A stretch of 12,336 nt of DNA from the NCBI GenBank assembly GCA_029777145.1, contig JAKOSS010000304.1, forward strand, positions 1-12,336. Direction: 5' to 3'. The first letter of the stretch is position 1. Every line of letters starts with the position of its first letter. Below the pieces are notes generated by a model. The model saw only the letters and a list, made by a program, of their open reading frames with translations. It ran no database searches and was not told the origin of the DNA. The DNA is from Acidobacteriota bacterium. GTDB taxonomy: Bacteria; Acidobacteriota; Blastocatellia; Pyrinomonadales; Pyrinomonadaceae. The position numbers and the translations under genes were made by a program. Below are positions 7,440-12,336 of this stretch, one piece after another.

Positions 7440-8599
7440 TCGAAACTCTTGCAGTCCACGCCGGCGAAGATCCCGATCAATTCGCCGGCTCCATTTCCGT
7501 ACCGATCTTCAACGCCTCGGTTTTCGCGTTCAGCGACGCCGATGAAGCGGCGGCGATCCACAATTTCGAGAAGCCCGGCTGGTTCTACGGACGGCTCGGA
7601 AATCCGACGCAGGACGCGCTCGAACGCGCCGTATGCGAACTCGAAGGCGGCGCCAGCGCGCTCGCTTTCGCTTCGGGAATGGCGGCCGTCACCGGTGCGA
7701 TCCTGACGGCGGTGAAATCCGGCGATCATATCGTCGCGCCGGCATCGCATTATTCGACGACGGGTAGCTTTCTCGAGTACCTGGCGAACGATTTCGGCGT
7801 CGGTGTGACCTACATCGATCAGTGCGATCCGGAAAACTATCGCTCGGCGATCCGACCCGAAACGAAGCTGCTCTACATCGAGACGCCGTCGAATCCGACG
7901 CTCAAAATAACCGATCTTGAGGCTGTCGCGGCGATCGCCCGCGAGAACAACCTCACGACGATCTGCGACAACACGTTCGCGACGCCGTTCAACCAACTGC
8001 CGCTCAAACACGGCATCGATGTCGTGCTTCACTCGGCGACCAAATATTTCGGCGGTCACAGCGATCTGACGGCCGGAATGATCGTCGGCGACAGGGAATT
8101 CGTCGAGAGGGCGAGGCTGAAGACGACCAAGCTTTTCGGCGGAAACATCGCGCCGCAAACCGCGTGGCTCGTCCTGCGCGGCATCCGAACGCTCGCGCTC
8201 AGAATGGAGCGCCACAATTCGAACGCGCAGCGCGTCGCCGATTTTCTGGCAGAACATCCGAAGGTAACGGCGGTCAATTATCCGGGCTTGGCGTCGCATC
8301 CGAACCACGACGTCGCGGGGCGGCAGATGAAAGGCTTCGGCGGGATGATCTCGTTCGATGTCGGGACCGTCGAAGCCGGCAAGAATCTTCTCAACAATGT
8401 CAGGCTTTGCACGCTCGCGACGTCGCTCGGCGGCGTCGAGACGATCATCCAGCATTCGGCGTCGATGACCCACGCCGGATTGCCGCGCGAGGAGCGCCTG
8501 AAGGCGGGAATTACGGACGGGCTGATCCGGCTCTCGGTCGGCATCGAGAGCGCGGAGGATCTGATCGCCGATCTCGACGGCGCGTTACAAAACACTTAA
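7421..8599 (+). CDS. Cys/Met-metabolism PLP-dependent enzyme (cystathionine gamma-synthase/lyase-like)
   Basis: A 392-residue fold-type I PLP enzyme of the trans-sulfuration family (cystathionine gamma-synthase, gamma-lyase, methionine gamma-lyase, O-acylhomoserine sulfhydrylase). Visible landmarks: [13 protein letters not shown] (7-19); [14 protein letters not shown] with Y56 and R58 contacting the neighbouring subunit's PLP phosphate; ASGMAAV; catalytic Y111; DNTFATP with D183; the Schiff-base lysine K208 in [12 protein letters not shown]; and the carboxylate-binding R370 in LIRLSVGIE. The cysteine typical of methionine gamma-lyase next to the catalytic tyrosine is absent, so the exact reaction is open. 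ATG 7421 is the only possible start: an in-frame TGA lies at 7394-7396 with no NTG between, and homology begins at residue 7. That ATG lies inside a repeat array and has no Shine-Dalgarno. Its role beside arsenic genes is unknown; thiol or sulfide metabolism is a guess. Confidence 0.88.
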   Translation: MTNDQSFETLAVHAGEDPDQFAGSISVPIFNASVFAFSDADEAAAIHNFEKPGWFYGRLGNPTQDALERAVCELEGGASALAFASGMAAVTGAILTAVKSGDHIVAPASHYSTTGSFLEYLANDFGVGVTYIDQCDPENYRSAIRPETKLLYIETPSNPTLKITDLEAVAAIARENNLTTICDNTFATPFNQLPLKHGIDVVLHSATKYFGGHSDLTAGMIVGDREFVERARLKTTKLFGGNIAPQTAWLVLRGIRTLALRMERHNSNAQRVADFLAEHPKVTAVNYPGLASHPNHDVAGRQMKGFGGMISFDVGTVEAGKNLLNNVRLCTLATSLGGVETIIQHSASMTHAGLPREERLKAGITDGLIRLSVGIESAEDLIADLDGALQNT

Positions 8600-8647
8600 T
8601 TTTTGCGATATCGATCGTTCCGGCTTGCCGCTGTCAGGAAAGTATCG

Positions 8648-8665
8648 TATTCGTTTAAGCGAATA
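8648..8665. promoter_or_regulatory. Second ArsR-like operator before acr3
   Basis: TATTCG and CGAATA flank a six-base centre TTTAAG, giving an 18-base inverted repeat that ends two bases before the chosen acr3 ATG (8667). Aligned without gaps to 6728-6745 of the arsR-arsI region it matches at 13 of 18 positions. It lies in the 67-base gap after the PLP gene. A weak -35-like TTGCCG (8625-8630) sits 17 bases upstream of the first half-site, so any transcript would have a very short leader. Confidence 0.55.
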
Positions 8666-8666
8666 T

Positions 8667-9722
8667 ATGAATGCGAATGAATCCACTCCTGTCCGGCGAC
8701 TTTCGTTCATCGACAGATTTCTGACCCTCTGGATCTTCGCGGCAATGGCTGCGGGCGTTGCCGCCGGACATTTTTTCCCGGGTGTCGAGCAATTCGTCAA
8801 CCGGTTTCAGGTCGGCACGACGAACATCCCGATCGCGATCGGACTCATCGTCATGATGTATCCGCCGCTCGCCAAAGTCCGCTACGAAGAACTCGGCGAG
8901 GTCTTCCGAAACACGAAGGTTCTCGCGCTTTCGCTGATCCAGAACTGGGTCGTCGGACCGATCCTGATGTTCGTTCTCGCGGTCGCGTTTCTCCACGACA
9001 AGCCGGAATACATGACCGGACTGATCATGATCGGTCTCGCCCGCTGCATTGCGATGGTCATCGTCTGGAACGAACTCGCCGACGGCGATACCGAATACGC
9101 CGCCGGACTGGTCGCCTTCAACTCCGTTTTTCAGATCATCTTCTACAGCATCTACGCCTGGTTCTTCCTGTCGTACGTCCCGCCGCTCTTGGGAATGAGC
9201 GGAACGATCGTCGATGTCGGCATCTGGCAGATCGCGCAGAGCGTTCTCGTATATCTCGGCATCCCGTTCTTCGCGGGATTCATGACGCGATATCTGCTTA
9301 TCCGTATGAAAGGGGCCGAGTGGTACACCGAGCGGTTCATTCCGGCGATTTCGCCGCTGACGCTGATCGCGCTGCTGTTCACGATCGTCGTGATGTTCAG
9401 CCTGAAAGGGAATCTGATCGTTCAGTTGCCGTTCGACGTCGTCAGGATCGCGATCCCGTTGCTGATCTATTTCGTCGTGATGTTCTTCGTCAGTTTTCTG
9501 AGCGGCAAGGCTGCCGGCGCCGATTATTCGAAGACGGCGACGCTGTCGTTCACGGCGGCGAGCAACAATTTTGAGCTCGCGATCGCGGTTGCGGTCGCGG
9601 TTTTCGGCATCAACTCCGGAGCGGCCTTCGCGGCAGTGATCGGACCGCTGGTTGAGGTCCCGGTACTGATCGGACTTGTAAGCGTGGCGCTTTGGCTGCG
9701 CCGGAAGTACTTTGCATCATGA
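8667..9722 (+). CDS. acr3: Acr3-family arsenite efflux permease
   Basis: A 351-residue membrane protein of the BART superfamily, ACR3 type, which exports arsenite using the proton motive force. It starts with the family-typical [22 protein letters not shown] and has about ten hydrophobic segments. The essential cysteine of the fourth transmembrane helix is C127 in [19 protein letters not shown], and the conserved glutamate of the ninth helix is E303 in [14 protein letters not shown]. The start chosen is ATG 8667; an in-frame TTG at 8625 would add 14 residues and place the operator-like palindrome inside the coding region. No clear Shine-Dalgarno precedes 8667. Its stop overlaps the arsC start (ATGA), indicating translational coupling. 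Together with ArsC it forms the core detoxification pair. Confidence 0.94.
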   Translation: MNANESTPVRRLSFIDRFLTLWIFAAMAAGVAAGHFFPGVEQFVNRFQVGTTNIPIAIGLIVMMYPPLAKVRYEELGEVFRNTKVLALSLIQNWVVGPILMFVLAVAFLHDKPEYMTGLIMIGLARCIAMVIVWNELADGDTEYAAGLVAFNSVFQIIFYSIYAWFFLSYVPPLLGMSGTIVDVGIWQIAQSVLVYLGIPFFAGFMTRYLLIRMKGAEWYTERFIPAISPLTLIALLFTIVVMFSLKGNLIVQLPFDVVRIAIPLLIYFVVMFFVSFLSGKAAGADYSKTATLSFTAASNNFELAIAVAVAVFGINSGAAFAAVIGPLVEVPVLIGLVSVALWLRRKYFAS

Positions 9723-10159
9723 ACAGAAGCGTTTTGATACTTTGCACGGGAAATTCCGCCCGCAGCCAGATGGCCGAAGGCCTGCTGCGATCGTTGGCGG
9801 GCGACAGATTTGAGGTCGAGAGCGCCGGGACGAAGCCGTCGATCGTGCGTCCTGAAGCGATCGCCGCGCTCGCCGAGATCGGGATCGACATTTCCGGCCA
9901 TCGCTCGAAATCGGTCGACGAATTCGCCGGCCGGGAATTCGACTTCGTGCTGACCGTCTGCGACAACGCCCGCGAGAACTGCCCGTATTTTCCGGCGAAG
10001 ACGCGGCTGATCCACCACTCGTTCGACGATCCGGCCGACGCGACCGGCGACTTCGACGCGCGCCTCGCCGAATTCAAACGGGTCCGCGACGAGATAAGGC
10101 AATACTTCGAGGATGAGTTTGTGGCTTTGATCGTTTCGGATCTGTCAGCCGCGGATTAA
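9719..10159 (+). CDS. arsC: Arsenate reductase, thioredoxin-coupled low-Mr phosphatase type
   Basis: A 146-residue arsenate reductase that converts As(V) to As(III) for export by Acr3. The phosphatase P-loop is CTGNSAR (C9 to R15). The redox cascade cysteines are C81 and C88 in [14 protein letters not shown], and the general acid is D104 in FDDP. This three-cysteine pattern matches the Staphylococcus pI258 type that is recycled by thioredoxin. ATG 9719 is chosen because it overlaps the acr3 stop by four bases and gives the standard N-terminus; an earlier in-frame start at 9692 would lie inside acr3. The last codons and the TAA stop fall inside a 20-base repeat that recurs at 10338-10357, so the C-terminal residues AAD appear to be repeat-derived. 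Confidence 0.94.
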   Translation: MNRSVLILCTGNSARSQMAEGLLRSLAGDRFEVESAGTKPSIVRPEAIAALAEIGIDISGHRSKSVDEFAGREFDFVLTVCDNARENCPYFPAKTRLIHHSFDDPADATGDFDARLAEFKRVRDEIRQYFEDEFVALIVSDLSAAD

Positions 10160-10404
10160 CGCGGAAGACGTGGAGTTTGTTCGATCGGTCACCGTATCTC
10201 GTGTTTATCAAAGAGTCTCGGCGGCTTTGCGTCCAAGCAGCGAAATCGTCACGTATTAATGCTGGTCCGATCGACCACATAGACATATAAGACACACATA
10301 AGCCCCAAACGAAGATCGATTTTCAGTTTAGTTTGTGAGCCGCGGATTAACGCGGAAAACGCGGATCAAAATATGGAATCCGCGTAATCTGCGTCATCAG
10401 CGGC
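10147..10404. repeat. GCGGATTAACGCGGAA direct and inverted repeats
   Basis: The 20-base sequence AGCCGCGGATTAACGCGGAA occurs exactly at 10147-10166 and 10338-10357. The second copy continues with further GCGGA words to 10366 and faces an opposite-orientation arm at 10378-10404, which contains ATCCGCG and AGCGGC; the two arms are close to reverse complements apart from small gaps. The first copy spans the arsC stop codon. Between the copies (10168-10337) nothing recognisable was seen. The word period is 9-10 bases. Confidence 0.75.
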
Positions 10405-10424
10405 AAAATGCGGTTTATGAATTG

Positions 10425-10449
10425 AAAAGGCCGCCTTTTGCAGACGGCC
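10425..10449 (-). terminator. Intrinsic terminator of the AAA+ ATPase gene
   Basis: On the minus strand, GGCCGTC pairs with GGCGGCC (seven pairs, one G-U) around the loop TGCAAAA and is followed by TTTT. It lies about 42 bases after the ATPase stop codon. On the plus strand the same stem is not followed by a T-tract, so it should act mainly on the minus-strand transcript. Confidence 0.7.
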
Positions 10450-10487
10450 AATCCCAAATCCCAATTCCCAAATCCGAATTCCCAAAT
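10450..10487. repeat. Heptad tandem array (AATCCCA), about 5.4 units
   Basis: Five full seven-base units and a partial sixth follow in register: two AATCCCA, then ATTCCCA, AATCCGA and ATTCCCA. The array fills the space between the terminator stem and the ATPase stop codon (10491-10493), so it is transcribed as the ATPase 3' untranslated region. It looks like the heptameric short tandem repeats known from cyanobacteria, though the organism here is probably different. Confidence 0.8.
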
Positions 10488-10490
10488 GGC

Positions 10491-11696
10491 TTATTCCTGA
10501 TCGTTCGACTTGTTGCCCTTTCCGCTTGCGGCGGCGTGCGCCTGCGGCAACGGCAGTCCGACGGCGTCGGAGATCTTCTCGGGTTCGTCCTCGATCGCGA
10601 TGTCGTCCACGTCCGAGACGATCATTTTGCCCGACTGCTTCGCGAACGTCAGCTTGTCGCCGTCCGCGTCGTAATCGACCACGACCACGTCGCCGGTTTC
10701 GACCTGCTCGGTTGCGACCAGGTTCGACAGCGGATAGACGAGAAAGCGTTCGATCGCGCGCTTCAGATGCCGTGCGCCGTATTTGAGATCGATTCCTTCC
10801 TTGAGCAGGAATTCACGCGCTCCCTCGGTGCAGTCGAAGACGAACTTCGTCCCGGCCGATTCCGTGATGCGTGACTGGACGTCGCGGAGTTCGATGTCGA
10901 GGATCTTCCGCAGATGATGTTCTTTCAGGCTGCGGAACACGACGACCTTGTCGATGCGGTTCATGAATTCCGGCGAGAACTTGCGTTTCGCGGCTTCGAG
11001 CGCCGTCCGGTAGATCTTGGTGTCGATCTCGTTGTCTTCGGACGCTTTGCCGGTCTTGCCCGGCGCGAACCCGATCCCGCCCGAGATCATGTCGCTCATC
11101 TCGCGCGCGCCGAGGTTCGACGTCATGATGACGATCGCCTTCGAAAAATCGACGCGGCGGTTGTCGCCAAGCGTCAGCGTCGCCTTGTCAAGAATTCCGA
11201 GGAGCAGCTGCCACAGCGAATCCGACGCCTTTTCGATCTCGTCGAAGAGCACGAAAGTCAGTTTCGTATCGTCCGTGTGCGCCTTGTCGAGATTTTCCTG
11301 CGTCAGCATCGGCGAAGTTTCGCGATGTCCGAGATATCCCGGAGGCGAGCCGATGAGTTTGGCGATCTCGTGCGAATGCTGGAATTCGGCGCAATCGATC
11401 TTGACGACCGCGTGCGGCTCGCCGAAAAGGACCTCGGCCGCCGCTTCGACGACGCGGGTCTTGCCCGAGCCGGTCGGCCCGAGGAACAGCATCGTTCCGA
11501 TCGGACGCGTCGGGTTGTTCATCCCGGCGAGGTAGATCTGGAACAGCCCGCTCATACGGCGGACGGCGCGTTCCTGACCGACGATCCGATCTGACAACAT
11601 GTCCTCAAAATCCTTTGCCCGCGGCGATTTTTGATCGGGATCGAGCAAAATCAACTTTTCCGTGGTTCTGTTCTTTTTCACCGATTCCTGCTTCAT
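10491..11696 (-). CDS. Single-ring Clp/Hsp100-type AAA+ ATPase (D2-only)
   Basis: A 401-residue ATPase resembling the second (D2) AAA+ module of ClpA/ClpB/ClpC without the N domain and D1. After a charged N-terminus come RIVGQERAV (38-45), Walker A GPTGSGKT (73-80), the pore loop GSPPGYLGH (117-124), Walker B VLFDEIE (149-155), sensor 1 N194 in VIMTSNLGA, arginine finger R247 in FSPEFMNRID, and sensor 2 R309 in YGARHLKRAIER within the D2-small domain. IGF at 208-210 stands where ClpA and ClpC carry their ClpP-binding IGL/VGF tripeptide. The tail (from about 355) is acidic then Gly/Lys-rich. ATG 11696 is chosen over an upstream start at 11762 because AGGAG lies seven bases before it. It probably unfolds proteins; partner and substrates are unknown. 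Confidence 0.88.
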   Translation of the reverse strand: MKQESVKKNRTTEKLILLDPDQKSPRAKDFEDMLSDRIVGQERAVRRMSGLFQIYLAGMNNPTRPIGTMLFLGPTGSGKTRVVEAAAEVLFGEPHAVVKIDCAEFQHSHEIAKLIGSPPGYLGHRETSPMLTQENLDKAHTDDTKLTFVLFDEIEKASDSLWQLLLGILDKATLTLGDNRRVDFSKAIVIMTSNLGAREMSDMISGGIGFAPGKTGKASEDNEIDTKIYRTALEAAKRKFSPEFMNRIDKVVVFRSLKEHHLRKILDIELRDVQSRITESAGTKFVFDCTEGAREFLLKEGIDLKYGARHLKRAIERFLVYPLSNLVATEQVETGDVVVVDYDADGDKLTFAKQSGKMIVSDVDDIAIEDEPEKISDAVGLPLPQAHAAASGKGNKSNDQE

Positions 11697-12051
11697 TTTG
11701 TTTCTCCTCGTAGCGATTTCGCCCTCCCGAACCCTACCGCTAAATAGACGTGTGTTCGCCACGCAAATTTGCCGTTCCTTTTCGGCAAACTGTTGCCATC
11801 ATTGATGATTTCAAAAGATTTTACGTTGGCTGTTACCGATCTTCGGGATGTGATCCCGGCTGTGCAATCCAGGTTTGAAGAGCCGTTGACCGAGCAAATC
11901 CGCGACTCTGACTAATGTTTTACACAAATTTAAGAGGCGATTCAAGCCGCCGATTTTCGATTTTGGAATCGACCGGTCGTCAACGGTCGATAGGACCTCG
12001 CACGATCCGATACCTTTGAACAATCGCAAATCGCGATTCGAAAATCGCAGA
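11697..12051. other. Gene-free region upstream of the ATPase gene
   Basis: About 355 bases between two minus-strand genes. Near the ATPase it holds AGGAG (complement of 11704-11708) and an inverted repeat with seven-base arms TTTGCCG (11768-11774) and CGGCAAA (11783-11789) around eight bases. Further right are opposed AT-rich word arrays (separate entry). A minus-strand frame at 11811-12029 and a 36-residue plus-strand frame at 11805-11915 were read and show no family resemblance. No convincing promoter was identified, although TATTTA occurs upstream of the ATPase on the minus strand. Confidence 0.55.
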
Positions 12052-12056
12052 TCAAA
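11948..12056. repeat. Inverted heptad word arrays (TTCGATT / AATCGCA)
   Basis: The left arm at about 11948-11970 reads as three degenerate heptads of the type TTCGATT. The right arm at 12022-12056 reads as about five heptads of the complementary type AATCGCA and AATCGCG. The exact ten-base inverted pair CGATTTTCGA (11951-11960) and TCGAAAATCG (12038-12047) links the arms. The right arm overlaps the stop codon (12052-12054) of the inositol-phosphate-synthase-like gene. Confidence 0.6.
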
Positions 12057-12336
12057 GCTCCTCGTAGTAATCCAAACCGAGGTGCGTGATCAGGTCCTCG
12101 CCCATCATATGGCGCAGCGTGTTCTTGAGTTTTTTGAGCTGGATGAAGATGTCGTGTTCAGGATAAAGCTCGTCGGCCGTCTGCGGCGCCTTGAAATAGA
12201 ACGACAGCCATTCCTGAACGCCGCGCATTCCGGCGCGCTGCGAGAGATCCATGAACAGCGCGAGATCGAGCACGAGCGGCGCCGCGAGGATCGAATCGCG
12301 GCACAGAAAATCGATCTTGATCTGCATCTTGTAGCC
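12052..12336 (-). CDS. Inositol-3-phosphate synthase family, C-terminal fragment
   Basis: The open frame enters from beyond the right edge (GYK precede the first visible Met) and ends at the TGA at 12052-12054, so only about the last 94 residues are visible. The segment KIDFLCRDSILAAPLVLDLALFMDLSQRAG matches the conserved DSxxAAPLxxDL region near the end of archaeal/bacterial myo-inositol-1-phosphate synthases, followed by VQEWLSFYFKAP and a helical end, LKNTLRHMMGEDLITHLGLDYYEEL. The enzyme makes inositol-3-phosphate from glucose-6-phosphate using NAD, the first step toward inositol lipids or solutes. The NAD-binding half is outside the window, so assignment rests on the C-terminus only. Its stop codon lies within a heptad array. 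Confidence 0.72.
   Translation of the reverse strand, partial: GYKMQIKIDFLCRDSILAAPLVLDLALFMDLSQRAGMRGVQEWLSFYFKAPQTADELYPEHDIFIQLKKLKNTLRHMMGEDLITHLGLDYYEEL

Noticed and set aside
7436..8473. 345-codon minus-strand frame opposite the PLP enzyme gene
   Set aside because: Arg/Asp-rich translation without recognisable domains; the plus strand has a complete, conserved PLP enzyme.
10914..11594. 226-codon plus-strand frame opposite the Clp-like ATPase
   Set aside because: Composition is that of an antisense shadow, and the minus strand carries all AAA+ motifs.
11805..11915. 36-residue plus-strand ORF in the gap upstream of the ATPase
   Set aside because: No ribosome-binding site, no family resemblance, and chance ORFs of this size are expected.
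11811..12029. 72-residue minus-strand ORF in the same gap
   Set aside because: It runs into the repeat arm at its N-terminal side and shows no recognisable domain; could be a decayed fragment but nothing supports that.

Overview
The window looks like chromosomal DNA of a GC-rich, Gram-negative, aerobic bacterium. A heme A synthase implies an aa3-type oxidase, a DUF481 barrel implies an outer membrane, and the general gene style recalls Acidobacteriota (class Blastocatellia). That placement is inference and was not tested. No rRNA, tRNA, CRISPR array, transposase, integrase or phage gene was recognised.

Layout. Positions 1-250 are a doubled, inverted word-repeat element downstream of ctaA (heme A synthase, minus strand). 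Divergent from ctaA is a translationally overlapping pair: a secreted PqqB-like metallo-beta-lactamase-fold protein and a TlyA-type rRNA 2'-O-methyltransferase. Positions 3.0-4.5 kb hold a block with different codon use: a membrane-anchored alpha/beta hydrolase facing a 5'-truncated nrdR remnant. Next come a DUF481 outer-membrane barrel protein (minus) and a small cysteine-rich DUF5522 protein (plus).

Positions 6.16-10.16 kb form an arsenic-resistance island: arsR (minus) divergent from an arsI/cadI-type vicinal-oxygen-chelate enzyme, then a Cys/Met-metabolism PLP enzyme, an Acr3 arsenite efflux permease and a thioredoxin-type arsC. The arsR-arsI gap contains a textbook sigma70 promoter whose -10 box lies in a palindrome also usable in the opposite direction. 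A related TATTCG palindrome sits directly before acr3, so the efflux and reductase genes may have their own ArsR-controlled promoter. As an ensemble, ArsC would reduce arsenate, Acr3 would export arsenite, the ArsI-like protein may act on organoarsenicals or bind metal, and ArsR would sense arsenite. The PLP enzyme's role here is unknown.

The right side has a Clp/Hsp100-type AAA+ ATPase reduced to a single D2-like ring (minus), with an intrinsic terminator, and the C-terminal end of a probable inositol-3-phosphate synthase running off the window.

The most unusual feature is non-coding. At least five intergenic regions carry short, degenerate word arrays (period 7, or 9-10), each with a different word, usually as two arms in opposite orientation around a non-repetitive core. 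They touch or enter genes: one supplies the start codon and first six codons of the PLP gene, one supplies the last codons and stop of arsC, and one overlaps the stop of the inositol-phosphate-synthase-like gene.
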